Part shown: piece after piece, positions 1 through 10,550 of the stretch
How positions within the stretch are numbered: the first letter of the stretch is position 1
Layout of the letters: every line of letters begins with the position of its first letter
NCBI GenBank assembly: GCA_964624145.1
Contig: CAZUXT010000004.1
Location: forward strand, 1 to 64,000
Direction: 5' to 3'
DNA from: WJMT01 sp964624145
GTDB taxonomy: Bacteria > Acidobacteriota > Aminicenantia > Aminicenantales > Aminicenantaceae
Length of the DNA stretch: 64,000 nucleotides
Notes under the pieces: generated by a model
Seen by the model: only the letters and a program-made list of their open reading frames with translations
The model's database searches: none
Told to the model about the DNA's origin: nothing
Program-made: the position numbers and the translations under genes

Positions 1-69
1 TCTATCATACAATCGACTCCCGCAGGAGGTGCATCACATCATCATGTTACCTATAAAAAGGAAGAAAAA

Positions 70-1398
<1,329 letters not shown>

Positions 1399-3807
1399 TT
1401 AAATTTGTTCGAGGAGGTTTGTCTCGAACACACGGCCGTCTTTTTTAAAGCAGAGAGTTTTGATCTCAAGAGGCTTGAGAGCGGCTTTATATCTTATATC
1501 CGGTTTTTTCACATGAACCACAGTTTTTGTAGGAATACCGGCTGCTTCCTGTATCCTTATAACAAGCGTCTCTCCATCCTCAGACTGCTTGCATGCCAGG
1601 AGCCTCACGTTTTCCGGGCTTAAAGAAAGAAGATCAGCGTCATCTCTCTTTCCCACAGGAAGATGGGAAAGGGCAAAGGGAGGTGAAGAGAGCCAGTCAG
1701 CCAGAGCAGGTAATTTCCTGAGAACGGATCCAGGCTCTCCGGGAACCACCAGAAGGCGCACAGAATGCACGCCCATATCCATGCATTTGTGACCGGGGCG
1801 GTCCTTTAAGTCAAATCCCCTCTCATGACAGTAAGCCGCGCTTCTTAAAACCGAAAGCCTTATCTCTCCGTCTTTAAAATCAAAGCCGTGCTGCCCCCTG
1901 TTCACAATGCCCACTGAAGCAGGCTTTCCGTTTATCTGCCCCTTTACACAAAGCCATCTCCTGTGCACATGCTCCTCTCCATCAACAGGTCTCCGAGTGA
2001 GTCCTCCGGGAATCTCACAGAGGATAGAGGCTTGTTTGAAATTTGTGGGAATAGACAGTTTCAGCCGCCTGTGTTTGTGATTCCACAAAATCCTCAATCT
2101 GTATTCAAGAACAGCCCATTGGGAATAGGAAAGAGTCCTCATCAAGATGGAGCTTTTTTCATATTTCCATTCGGATTCGCAGATCATCCGCACAGGCCCT
2201 TTTTCAACCACTCTCAGACTCCCGGATTCCGGTTCAAAAATTCCTTCTTTTCCCCTGTATTTATTCATCCCGGTACCCCAGGAATCCCCAATATCTTTTA
2301 TGACCAGCGGCTGCATAAGGGGCCCTGAGAAAATTTGCACCTTCCGGGGCCCGTAGAGTTTTTCGATCAATCCTGACCTTGGATTTGTCTCATAATCAAG
2401 GGCTGGTTTGAACTCTCCTCTTTTTACTTTTCCCTTTTTAACTTTCAATTGAAAGCGGGATATGCCCATTCCGGGCAAATGGCTGAAAAAGGATATCTTC
2501 CTCCGCCATCCGTTAAAAGGAAGAAGAGCTTCCGGTTGTTCCTCCTGGCATACGATCTTTTCGCCGCTCAGAGTCGACAGCTCAACATGCCAAATCCCCT
2601 CCCATTTAGGACGATGAGAAACCATGAATTCCCCTTCAACAGGGACTTCGGTCAAAGAAGGATTGGTATTCAAAACAGTCATGGGAAGAGAAGGGCTGTT
2701 TTTGTGCGGCTTATTCAAGGCTGTTACAGCTTTTAGCCTGAGGCGCCTTGCGGAATCCATGGCTTTTCCGTACAAATCCAGGGCATCCTTCTCCGCAGGT
2801 TCAGTACATGACCCGGGAAGGATGTCATGAAAGTCATTAAACAGATGATCTCTCCAGGTCTCCCTTATTTTCTCCTCCGGATAGGAAATCCCTCTCAGCC
2901 ACCAGGCAGCCGCACTGATGGATTCGGCCTGGTGTAAAAGGCCGGCGCTCTCTATGGCTTTTCTTTTAACCCGGGCAAGGGATGTGTAGCATCCGGTAAA
3001 CACACGCTGCAGCCCTCCTTTAAAAACAGGCGCATCTTTAAGGGAGTCTTTCACTGCCTGATAATACAGATCCGGAGTGCTGTGGCGGAAATCCACCCGG
3101 TTTTCTTTTTCAATAAAATCACGGATCTGGTTCAGATCCTCTCTGGTCGCGCCCCCTCCGTGATTTCCTATCCCCCAGAAAACAGGGATGTCCTTTCCTG
3201 TTTTTAAGGCCAGCTCTGTTCCCTGTTTCAGTCTTTCTTTGATATTATGGTATTCGGTATGATAGAGACCGACCGGGATTCTCAAAGCTGCGATCTCCGT
3301 CCCGTCGCATCCCTGCCAGCGGTAAAGAGAGGACGGAAGTTTTAACTGTTCTTGCTGCGGACGCATATGGATATACATCTTGTATCCGCTTTTTCTGAGA
3401 ATTTGAGGAAGTCCTGAGCTGTGTCCAAAAGAATCGAAATTGCAGGCCACCTCAGGGAATGAATGAAAATATTTCTTAAAAAATGTCCTTCCCTCCATAA
3501 CCTGCCTGATAATGGATTCTGTGGATGTGAGATTCACGTCCGGCTGAAGATACCATCCTCCGCTTACAGACCACTGTCCCTTTTTCACCAGCTCCCGGAT
3601 CTCTTTAAATAAAGAAGGATCATGCTCCATGACCCACTCATAGAGAACTGCTTCGTTGTGATTGAAAATAAAGTCTTTGTGTTCGTTGAGGATCTCAACA
3701 GCGATTGAGAAAGTCGTGAGCGCTTCCGCGCATCCCTCTTCCCACTGCCACTGCCACACCGGATCCAGATGGGCATTGCAAATCAAATGCACACTCGGCA
3801 TTGTCAT
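1399..3807 (-). CDS. Glycoside hydrolase family 38 alpha-mannosidase
   Basis: An 802-residue cytoplasmic-type alpha-mannosidase with no signal peptide. It begins with the GH38 zinc-binding pattern HLICNAHLDPVW (His13 and Asp15). The nucleophile region NFDSFGHS places the catalytic Asp at residue 125, with the usual FGH and LPQIL following. Central and C-terminal beta domains complete the family length. The start overlaps the stop of the upstream sodium:solute symporter by ATGA, so uptake and hydrolysis of a mannoside are likely coupled in one transcript. The last codons include a GTTCGAG/CTCGAAC inverted repeat. Confidence 0.93.
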   Translation of the reverse strand: MTMPSVHLICNAHLDPVWQWQWEEGCAEALTTFSIAVEILNEHKDFIFNHNEAVLYEWVMEHDPSLFKEIRELVKKGQWSVSGGWYLQPDVNLTSTESIIRQVMEGRTFFKKYFHSFPEVACNFDSFGHSSGLPQILRKSGYKMYIHMRPQQEQLKLPSSLYRWQGCDGTEIAALRIPVGLYHTEYHNIKERLKQGTELALKTGKDIPVFWGIGNHGGGATREDLNQIRDFIEKENRVDFRHSTPDLYYQAVKDSLKDAPVFKGGLQRVFTGCYTSLARVKRKAIESAGLLHQAESISAAAWWLRGISYPEEKIRETWRDHLFNDFHDILPGSCTEPAEKDALDLYGKAMDSARRLRLKAVTALNKPHKNSPSLPMTVLNTNPSLTEVPVEGEFMVSHRPKWEGIWHVELSTLSGEKIVCQEEQPEALLPFNGWRRKISFFSHLPGMGISRFQLKVKKGKVKRGEFKPALDYETNPRSGLIEKLYGPRKVQIFSGPLMQPLVIKDIGDSWGTGMNKYRGKEGIFEPESGSLRVVEKGPVRMICESEWKYEKSSILMRTLSYSQWAVLEYRLRILWNHKHRRLKLSIPTNFKQASILCEIPGGLTRRPVDGEEHVHRRWLCVKGQINGKPASVGIVNRGQHGFDFKDGEIRLSVLRSAAYCHERGFDLKDRPGHKCMDMGVHSVRLLVVPGEPGSVLRKLPALADWLSSPPFALSHLPVGKRDDADLLSLSPENVRLLACKQSEDGETLVIRIQEAAGIPTKTVVHVKKPDIRYKAALKPLEIKTLCFKKDGRVFETNLLEQI
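1407..1429. other. Inverted repeat at convergent gene ends
   Basis: GTTCGAG-N9-CTCGAAC within the last codons of the mannosidase gene, next to the convergent oxidoreductase stop. It has no T-run, so a terminator is doubtful. Confidence 0.3.
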
Positions 3808-5564
3808 TCTTCATCCCTGGCCGGCAGTTTTTTATACCACGTAAAATAAAGCACAAAAGCAAACACAGCCGCGACCACTCCCCAGACAGCAGCATTGTTC
3901 CATTTTCTGAGAAAAGCATAAAAAGGGAGCAACGCTAAAGAAAACTGAAACACGGCCGTTAAAAATCCGTTCAGAGCATCATAGAAAGGCATCCGGTCAT
4001 TCGGAGGCACAAGTCCTCTTCTCTTTGCTTCTTCCCTTACCGGCTTCCAGAACCCGAAAGGTCTTACTTTGGAGTAAAAATCAACCAGCACATCCATATT
4101 CTGAGGCTTTTCCAGAAAGCCAAAAAGCACGGTCACCGCAAAACAGGCCGCAATATCTATGCCCAGTGATTTGGGGTCTGACCAGTGGCCGAAAAACAAT
4201 TTTTGAAGAGCTATAAGACCGGCGGAAGCTGCCATGCTTATATAGAAGGCCTTTGCGGAAAACCGCCACCAGTGCCACCTCATGGTCGCCGGCACCAGTA
4301 TCATGGTCAAAACCACAAAAATCATGGTCTCCCAGGCTGAGATGATATCCTCAAACGACATGCTGGCCACAAATCCGATCATGAGCATGACAACCGAGGC
4401 CAGCTGCCCCAGCCTCACCAGCTGCTTCTGTGTTAGATTTTTGACAAAATATCTTTTCAAAAAATCATTCACAATCACAGAGCTCGTCACATTGATCATG
4501 GCATCCAGAGTGGACATCAAAGCAGCGAGCAGGACCGCTAGGAAAAGCCCTCTCACTCCCACTGGGAGTTTGAGTATCACCAGAGGCATGATCTTTTCCG
4601 CATCGAATCCGGCCTGAGTTTCCAGAAAAAAAACGCCCAGCACCAGGAAAGCACAGCCCATTATCCACCGGGCCGTATACCCCACAGTCCACATGCCTCC
4701 GGCCAAAGCCGCATCTCTGGAGCTCCGGGCACTCAGGAAAAACTGGAAATCCCATACATTGGGGCCGGCCAGAATCCGAAACACCAGCCAGGAAAACCCA
4801 GCCACCATAACAGGCCCGAACAAATAGAAGTGATGGTAGCTTTCAGGAGATGACTGCAGATATCCGGACCACAGCTTCCAGGGGATTTTTAAAGAATGCC
4901 ACCCCGCGCTTTTACTAGAAAAAATCTGAGCCAACTGGCTGTTGGTAAACACCATGATAGATAAAATGACAGCCCCCACTCCGATAAGGAGCGTCTGCAA
5001 CATATCCGTCAATATCACGCCGAAAAATCCCGCAAGAGTCACATAAATGCCTACCGCCGCAAAAACAATAAATGTAGCCAGCTCGCGGGAGAGAGGCAGG
5101 AACTCTTCGGCGAATTTTCCTATACCCACAGCAATGTAGGTGAGGTTAAAAATCATAAGGAGAAGCAGGAACAGAGCTGAGGCGATGCGGGCTTTTTCAG
5201 CATCCCTTGTGTCTCCATACCGGGTCCGGTTCCATTCGGCAAAGGTCATCACACCTGAGCGCCGGATCCATTTGGCCTGAAAAGCCATGTAAAAACAGAT
5301 AATGAACCATCCCCAGTAGATGTGTGTAACCCAGACCGCTTTAAGCCCCAGATAATACAGAGTCCCCACCATGGCCATGGTGCCGCCGATATCAATATAG
5401 CTGGAACACCCTGCCAGCCCCAGCATCCACCAGGGGACATTGCGGCCGGCCAGGTAATAGGCAGCCAATCCTTTGGTGGCCCTTTTCTTGATCCAGAATC
5501 CCAGAACAGCGATAAAGACCAGATAACCCAGTATAAGAGAAAGATCAGTTGGGGCAAGTTTCAT
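3804..5564 (-). CDS. Sodium:solute symporter (SSS) family transporter
   Basis: A 586-residue polytopic membrane protein of the SSS family. It has many hydrophobic helices and the N-terminal pattern seen in this family (AYYLAGRNVPWWMLGLAG, about residues 35-52). Helices continue to the C-terminal FVLYFTWYK. Family members move sugars, amino acids or carboxylates with Na+. The immediate ATGA overlap with the GH38 mannosidase points to an oligosaccharide or mannose-derivative substrate, which is an inference. A promoter should lie in the 120-bp gap upstream; nothing convincing was seen there. Confidence 0.9.
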   Translation of the reverse strand: MKLAPTDLSLILGYLVFIAVLGFWIKKRATKGLAAYYLAGRNVPWWMLGLAGCSSYIDIGGTMAMVGTLYYLGLKAVWVTHIYWGWFIICFYMAFQAKWIRRSGVMTFAEWNRTRYGDTRDAEKARIASALFLLLLMIFNLTYIAVGIGKFAEEFLPLSRELATFIVFAAVGIYVTLAGFFGVILTDMLQTLLIGVGAVILSIMVFTNSQLAQIFSSKSAGWHSLKIPWKLWSGYLQSSPESYHHFYLFGPVMVAGFSWLVFRILAGPNVWDFQFFLSARSSRDAALAGGMWTVGYTARWIMGCAFLVLGVFFLETQAGFDAEKIMPLVILKLPVGVRGLFLAVLLAALMSTLDAMINVTSSVIVNDFLKRYFVKNLTQKQLVRLGQLASVVMLMIGFVASMSFEDIISAWETMIFVVLTMILVPATMRWHWWRFSAKAFYISMAASAGLIALQKLFFGHWSDPKSLGIDIAACFAVTVLFGFLEKPQNMDVLVDFYSKVRPFGFWKPVREEAKRRGLVPPNDRMPFYDALNGFLTAVFQFSLALLPFYAFLRKWNNAAVWGVVAAVFAFVLYFTWYKKLPARDEE

Positions 5565-5684
5565 GTTTTTATCATTCCTTATCTCATGCTACCTTGCTGA
5601 CTTTTCCTTGTGTTTTATGTTCGGAGCCATTAATTGTTCGAGTCTCATAAACATTAATTTATAGTAAGCAGGGACTTATTAGTT

Positions 5685-6446
5685 CTATTTGATCAGTTTC
5701 ACTAACTCTTTTTCCAAATGATAAGTATAACTTATGAGTTTACCGTCTTGAGTTAGGGCGTAAGTCCCATAGGGCGTTGGTGATAATTTCTGGGCTTCCT
5801 TTGAACTTTTTAATATGACTTCTTTGAAAGGTATTTTTTTCCTGGCAGCGAACTCTTTCACTATCTTCGCCGCATCAATTGCGTAAGGGCACTGGTCTGC
5901 TCTCAATACTGTTATTCCTTTAGAATACTTTTCTGCTCTTTTCTCGAATTCAGGGAATGACGGATTTGGAGCATTTTTTAGTTTTTTCACTAATATTTCA
6001 AAACCGTCATGCTCTCCGACGCTAACAAAACCATTCTTGATAAATATTTTGTTATGAGCCAACCATTTCCCCTTACTTATCATAACGACTCCATTCTTTC
6101 CCTGCTTCTTGGCATCACTCAAGCACTCTTTTATGAGCTTGGTTCCTAATCCTTTCTTTTTCCACTTGCCCACAACCCATAAGCAATGAATCAATAAGTA
6201 GTGATTACCGTTTACTGCTCTCCAAGCGTTCTCTATTGGCACATATTCAATGAATCCCCTGCTCGTGTACCCTTTCGGCTCCTTGATTTGTAATAGTTTG
6301 ATTCGTAATCCTTTCCTGTATTCCTGCTTAAACCATGATAGTTTGTTCTGATAGCATTCTGCTTCCTTTTTTGATTTCTTGCAGAACAAATCGTACTTGT
6401 CAACGTTTGAAGTTGTGATGTCAATGATTTTGTGGTCAATACTCAT
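5685..6446 (-). CDS. GNAT N-acetyltransferase with C-terminal YoaP-like domain
   Basis: A 253-residue protein. Residues about 50-150 form a GNAT fold, with the acetyl-CoA loop region WKKKGLGTKLIKE and following helices. The remainder resembles the YoaP domain: a thioredoxin-like stretch beginning LRADQCPYA and ending with the family-typical PYGTYAL and a final basic helix. No Shine-Dalgarno sequence is visible before the ATG. The gene is much AT-richer than its neighbours (19 of 60 bases are G/C at 5941-6000, against 36 of 60 at 5221-5280 in the symporter). This suggests recent transfer. The substrate is unknown. Confidence 0.8.
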   Translation of the reverse strand: MSIDHKIIDITTSNVDKYDLFCKKSKKEAECYQNKLSWFKQEYRKGLRIKLLQIKEPKGYTSRGFIEYVPIENAWRAVNGNHYLLIHCLWVVGKWKKKGLGTKLIKECLSDAKKQGKNGVVMISKGKWLAHNKIFIKNGFVSVGEHDGFEILVKKLKNAPNPSFPEFEKRAEKYSKGITVLRADQCPYAIDAAKIVKEFAARKKIPFKEVILKSSKEAQKLSPTPYGTYALTQDGKLISYTYHLEKELVKLIK

Positions 6447-6501
6447 TTTAGGATAAAGAGTAAGTGTTAAGAATATTTTAAACTCTGTATTCTTGCAAGA
6501 A

Positions 6502-6705
6502 TTATTTTTTTAAGAAGTGATGCGGGTAATGGTTTTTCTGCATTGCCATGCCTACCAAGTCACGATTTAATGAGAAAACTACTATTTTGTAAGCAATTCG
6601 TTCCTTGACTTCTGGAGCAAGTGACTTGATTAGTTTTCTTATTCTTTCAAGCTCTAAGCGCTTACTCTTGGGTACTTCCGCCAAATATTCATTAACACTT
6701 ATCAT
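6502..6705 (-). pseudogene. Truncated DUF1801-family protein
   Basis: The 67-residue product matches only the first half of DUF1801 proteins: start MISVNEYLAEVPKSKR, an ELERIRKLIKSLAPEV helix, then a KNHYPHHF segment where family members normally continue through the second half of a domain of over 110 residues. The reading frame stops directly after this point, and none of the three frames downstream resumes the family pattern. No ribosome site is visible. It shares the AT-rich composition of the adjacent GNAT-YoaP gene. Likely a decayed gene, although a short functional form cannot be excluded. Confidence 0.6.
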
Positions 6706-6833
6706 ATTAGTTTGGATAAATATGGGAATTTCTTTTTTTGTTCAGGTCAGTAGGAGAAAGTTTCATAGCCGATGAGTATTTTTATATCAGGATGAAAAAG
6801 ATGTCAATGGAATATAAATAATCGTCCGAAAAC

Positions 6834-6848
6834 GAACAAAACTTGTTC
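6834..6848. promoter_or_regulatory. Inverted repeat GAACA-N5-TGTTC upstream of PadR gene
   Basis: Perfect 5-bp arms separated by five bases, about 55 bp upstream of the sigma-54-like -24 element. Position and symmetry fit a binding site for a dimeric regulator. The binder is unknown. Confidence 0.35.
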
Positions 6849-6901
6849 AAAAATGTACATATTCTCGTTTATGAGATCTTTAAAACCTCAGAAGACTAAT
6901 C

Positions 6902-6917
6902 TGGCATATTTTTTGCA
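6902..6917 (+). promoter_or_regulatory. Sigma-54-type promoter (TGGCATATTTTTTGCA)
   Basis: Matches the -24/-12 sigma-54 pattern TGGCA-N7-TTGC, with GG and GC separated by exactly ten bases. The predicted start of transcription leaves an untranslated leader of about 40 nt before the PadR start at 6970. An almost identical element lies at 59903-59918 before another permease-linked operon. Confidence 0.6.
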
Positions 6918-6969
6918 GTAATATTGATATATGTTCGAATTATTCGATTAAATGCGTGAGGTCAATAGA

Positions 6970-7293
6970 ATGGCTATTTTAGCAGTAAAAGAAGAAATCA
7001 TTTTGAGTGCATTAATGTTGCTGTCCGGGAGTTCCCACGGTGCCCCGCTCAGAAAGAGGGTCGTTGAATTGTCCGGGAAAGAAATTGTATATGGGACGCT
7101 CTACAATCTGCTGGAGGTTCTTATAAGAAAAGGGCTCGTCACATCTCAAAAAAGCAAGCCGACGCCAGTACGTGGAGGAAGAAGCAAAACCATATACAGT
7201 ATCACTGCGAAAGGAAAACAGGCCCTGGAAGAGACGCTATTGATGCATGAACGTATCAAGAAGAGTGTTCTGAGTTTTGAAACAGAAGCATAG
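6970..7293 (+). CDS. PadR family transcriptional regulator
   Basis: A 107-residue winged-helix regulator with the PadR core: helix LSALMLLSGSSHGAPL, recognition region YGTLYNLLEVLIRKG, and wing GGRSKTIYSITAKGKQAL. An upstream ATG at 6952 is in frame, but a GAGGT site seven bases before the ATG at 6970 makes that the better start. It ends 9 bp before the permease gene, so the two are co-transcribed. PadR proteins next to such permeases usually act as local repressors; the inducer is unknown. Confidence 0.88.
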   Translation: MAILAVKEEIILSALMLLSGSSHGAPLRKRVVELSGKEIVYGTLYNLLEVLIRKGLVTSQKSKPTPVRGGRSKTIYSITAKGKQALEETLLMHERIKKSVLSFETEA

Positions 7294-7302
7294 GATAAAA
7301 CT

Positions 7303-9933
7303 GTGAAGAAAAAGTATAACAGCCCAAGAATGGCTAGAATGCTTCTCAATCTAATGTCGGTCTATCATGAGAATCATTCGATCATCGAAGATTCCGAAGA
7401 GACTTTTACTGAAATACGGAAATCAGAAGGGCGCTTTAAAGCAATATGCTGGTACTGGATCAATACATTAAAATCGGTTGCCGGCTATCTAAAACTCATT
7501 GTGTCTTGGAGGCTTACAATGTTTAAAAATCATCTCAAGATTGTTTACCGGAATTTTGTAAGGCATAAATTGTTCTCTTTTATCAATGTTTTCGGATTAG
7601 CTATCGGACTTGCCATCTGTCTGATCATCAGCCTCTGGGTTCTGCGTGAGCTCAGCTACGACCGTTTTCATGAAAATGCCCATCGAATATACAGGATAGA
7701 ACGTGAAATATTTCGTGATCAATCATACAGCAGATGGCCCATTACAGGAGGATTGTATAAACAAGCATTGATCGATGATTTTCCCGAGATCGAAAATGCT
7801 GTGCGTTTCTGGAGAAGAGAATTCGCCATTACGGACCATAAAAATGATATCCACAGACAGCAGACGTATGCAGTGGATAATTCCATTTTTGATATTTTTA
7901 ATTTTGATCTTGAAGAAGGGGATGAACAAACCGCTCTCTCAGATCCCATGACCGTGGTTCTGACCCGAGAAAATGCCTTAAAATATTTTGGTACCGGAGA
8001 TGCTGTCGGAAAATCTCTTAGCTTAGAGTGGGATTCAGAACAGACGGACTTTAAAGTGACAGGAATCTTAAGGGAAGTTCCAGAAAATTCCCATATTCAT
8101 TTCGATATGCTGATATCTATGGCCTCTGTGCCGGAGGAGGTATTCGCCGATTGGAGAAGCAATTACCTCTATACATATGTTTTGGCCTCGGAAGGCACCT
8201 CAAAATCTGACCTTGAGGAGAAATTGAAAACTTTCGCCGCTCAACGATTGGAGCCCCACTACGGTGACTTGCTCGTACTGAATAAGGACATGACAATCCA
8301 TGATGTCCTTAAAATACATCTTTTCCCCATTGTTGACATTCATCTGCATCCCAGTGTCAATTGGGAAGTGGAGGCGGGAGGGAGTATCCTGTCGATCTAT
8401 ATTTTTTCGTCCATTGCCGTCCTTATCCTGGTCATTGCCTGCTTGAATTTCGTGAACCTATCCACTGCCCGGGCCAATAAGAGGGCCAAAGAAGTGAGCC
8501 TTAGAAAAACAGTAGGTGCGGATAAATACCAGCTCAGAGGACAGTTCATTCAAGAATCGGTACTCCTGGCTTTTGTATCTCTTGTGCTTGCCCTTGCCAT
8601 AAATTCACTGTTTGTCAAGGTCTATAACGGGATATTTTCCGAAAATCTGTCGCTTTCCCTGCTCCTGCAGCCGAAGAATCTCGTTTTTCTCATTGGCGCA
8701 ACTCTTCTTGTCGGGGTGTTAGCAGGTCTTTACCCTGCATTTTATCTGACCCGGTTTGAGCCTGCCAAAGTCATAAGGGGAAGTCTTCCTGCAGGAAACG
8801 TAAAGTCTGTTTTCCGCAGAAACATGGTGGTTATCCAATTCAGCATTTCAATCATTCTGATCATCGGAATGTTCACCATTTACAAGCAGATGAAATACAT
8901 CCAGAACCGATCTCTGGGCTTTGACAGGGAAAATGTGGTCATCATCCCGGTAAGAAGCCGGCAGATCGCTCAAAATTACGAATCATTCCGGAACGAACTT
9001 AAAAGAAGCTCCCGGATCTCATCAGTATCTTCCTCATCCGAGGTGCCTGCCGATACACATTACAGCAACAGCCATTTTTCTCGCCTGGATTCAGACGACC
9101 CGGTATCCCTGTATCTGTTTTTTACCGACTATGACTATTTGGATACATATCAGATGGAAGTCCTTGCAGGCCGGACGTTTTCAAAGGACTTCAGCACAGA
9201 TATAGCAGGGACCATCATTCTCAATCAATCTGCGGCGCAGAGGTTCGGCTGGACGCCCGAGGAAGCGGTTGGGAAAAAGCTGGATAGTCCGTATTCGGAA
9301 GATCCCCCTCAGGTTATCGGAGTCGTCAAAAATTTCAATTTTAGATCTCTGCGCATAGAGGTCGAACCCATGGCCCTGCTGCTCGATCCGGGATATATAC
9401 GCGCGATCTCGGTCAGGATCATGCCCGGCAATTTTGAAGAAACTCTGAGTTTTATCCGTGAAAAATGGCAAGGCGCATTTCCCGGAGAGCAGTTCGAGTT
9501 CGGTTTTCTGGATAATCGCATCAATCAAATGTACGCAAGTGAAAAGAAAATGCAGAAGATCTTTGTGGTCTTTTCATCTCTTTCCATTTTGGTTTCCTGT
9601 CTTGGGCTTCTTGGCCTGGTGTCCTTCACTACAGAGGTAAGGACGAAAGAGATCGGAATACGCAAGGCGCTTGGAGCCTCGACGGGGAGTGTGATACTGC
9701 TTCTGTCAAGAGAGTTTATCAAATGGATCATACTCGCCAATATCGTCGCATGGCCTTTGGCATGGTTCATGATGAAAAAATGGCTTCAGAATTTTGCATA
9801 CAGGGCAGAAATCGGATGGATCGTCTTCATTCTAGCTGGTTTTCTGATAATATTGATAGCCACATTCACGTTTATTTTTCAGACAGTTAAAACTGCTTAT
9901 GCCGATCCCGTGGACAGCCTGAGGTACGAATAG
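7303..9933 (+). CDS. FtsX-like ABC permease with N-terminal prefix domain
   Basis: An 876-residue two-FtsX-domain permease. Residues 1-72 are a cytoplasmic prefix domain found on PadR-linked permeases. TM1 follows (about 93-115), then a MacB-like periplasmic domain, an FtsX unit with coupling segment EVSLRKTVGA, a second periplasmic domain, and a second FtsX unit with KEIGIRKALGAS. The protein ends DPVDSLRYE, a tail shared by most permeases in the window. The start is GTG. A second well-placed ribosome site plus ATG lies at codon 73. No ATPase gene is adjacent, so it must borrow an ATP-binding subunit encoded elsewhere. It likely moves lipids, peptides or lipoproteins across or out of the inner membrane. 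Confidence 0.9.
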   Translation: MKKKYNSPRMARMLLNLMSVYHENHSIIEDSEETFTEIRKSEGRFKAICWYWINTLKSVAGYLKLIVSWRLTMFKNHLKIVYRNFVRHKLFSFINVFGLAIGLAICLIISLWVLRELSYDRFHENAHRIYRIEREIFRDQSYSRWPITGGLYKQALIDDFPEIENAVRFWRREFAITDHKNDIHRQQTYAVDNSIFDIFNFDLEEGDEQTALSDPMTVVLTRENALKYFGTGDAVGKSLSLEWDSEQTDFKVTGILREVPENSHIHFDMLISMASVPEEVFADWRSNYLYTYVLASEGTSKSDLEEKLKTFAAQRLEPHYGDLLVLNKDMTIHDVLKIHLFPIVDIHLHPSVNWEVEAGGSILSIYIFSSIAVLILVIACLNFVNLSTARANKRAKEVSLRKTVGADKYQLRGQFIQESVLLAFVSLVLALAINSLFVKVYNGIFSENLSLSLLLQPKNLVFLIGATLLVGVLAGLYPAFYLTRFEPAKVIRGSLPAGNVKSVFRRNMVVIQFSISIILIIGMFTIYKQMKYIQNRSLGFDRENVVIIPVRSRQIAQNYESFRNELKRSSRISSVSSSSEVPADTHYSNSHFSRLDSDDPVSLYLFFTDYDYLDTYQMEVLAGRTFSKDFSTDIAGTIILNQSAAQRFGWTPEEAVGKKLDSPYSEDPPQVIGVVKNFNFRSLRIEVEPMALLLDPGYIRAISVRIMPGNFEETLSFIREKWQGAFPGEQFEFGFLDNRINQMYASEKKMQKIFVVFSSLSILVSCLGLLGLVSFTTEVRTKEIGIRKALGASTGSVILLLSREFIKWIILANIVAWPLAWFMMKKWLQNFAYRAEIGWIVFILAGFLIILIATFTFIFQTVKTAYADPVDSLRYE
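7508..7521 (+). promoter_or_regulatory. Internal ribosome site and ATG at prefix/permease junction
   Basis: GGAGG at 7508-7512, six bases, then an in-frame ATG at codon 73, where the stand-alone permeases of this window begin (MFKNHLKI). This would give a prefix-less permease of 804 residues. The same arrangement is present in the other two prefix permeases. Confidence 0.5.
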
Positions 9934-9947
9934 AACCGTATTTCCGG

Positions 9948-9977
9948 TTGACGGGAATTATTTTTTTCAGGTATGAT
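9948..9977 (+). promoter_or_regulatory. Sigma-70-type promoter for DUF350 operon
   Basis: TTGACG, an 18-base spacer, then TATGAT, located 37 bp before the start of the DUF350 gene. Confidence 0.55.
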
Positions 9978-10013
9978 TTGGAAGAACGGCGGATAATCAA
10001 GGGTAGGCTATAA

Positions 10014-10550
10014 ATGCATTTACAACAGATTCTTTTGGGATTGATTGAACTTTTAGTCTCCATATTTATCAGTTTTGTCCTGATTGCGGGAAGCTACAGG
10101 TTCTTTATATTTATCACCCCTCGTTTTGATGAGGAGCGCCAGCTCAAGAAAAAAAATACAGCTGTCGGAATTGTCTTAGGGGGGATATTGATCGGAGAAG
10201 TCCTGGTTGTGAAACAGGCTATCTATCCTGTGATGTCTGTGATACAGCTTTTTATCCTCGGGGAGGAGAAAAATTTCCCCAACTATCTTGAAATGATCGG
10301 ACTGAGTGTGGGTTATGTCCTTCTCGCAGGAATTCTTGCCTTGGGTTGTATTCTTTTCAGTTTTTGGGCGTTTAATAAGCTCACTCCGCGCATCGACCAG
10401 TATGAGGAAATCAAAAACAATAACGTAGCTGTTGCTGTTTTTATGGCTCTCTTCATACTGGGGATCTGTATCTTGATAAGTGATGGCGTTTCGGGTTTGA
10501 CAAAGGCTCTGATACCGTTTCCTGAAATCGGATCGATCCCGTTTAAGTGA
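10014..10550 (+). CDS. DUF350 family inner-membrane protein
   Basis: A 178-residue protein with about five to six hydrophobic helices arranged as two related halves. Each half has the DUF350-like charged loop followed by a small-residue helix: FDEERQLKKKNTAVGIVLGG in the first, and IDQYEEIKNNNVAVAVFMAL in the second. The molecular role of DUF350 is not established. The stop codon overlaps the GTG start of the next gene by 4 bp, so it is translationally coupled to a transglutaminase-like protein. Confidence 0.8.
   Translation: MHLQQILLGLIELLVSIFISFVLIAGSYRFFIFITPRFDEERQLKKKNTAVGIVLGGILIGEVLVVKQAIYPVMSVIQLFILGEEKNFPNYLEMIGLSVGYVLLAGILALGCILFSFWAFNKLTPRIDQYEEIKNNNVAVAVFMALFILGICILISDGVSGLTKALIPFPEIGSIPFK

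Noticed and set aside
1..69. Possible end of an upstream gene
   Set aside because: Two plus-strand frames stop near 56 and 82, but the stretch is too short to recognise a protein, so no feature was called.
6490..6503. Palindrome ATTCTTGCAAGAAT as a terminator
   Set aside because: The T-run lies on the plus-strand side, whereas both flanking genes are read on the minus strand.
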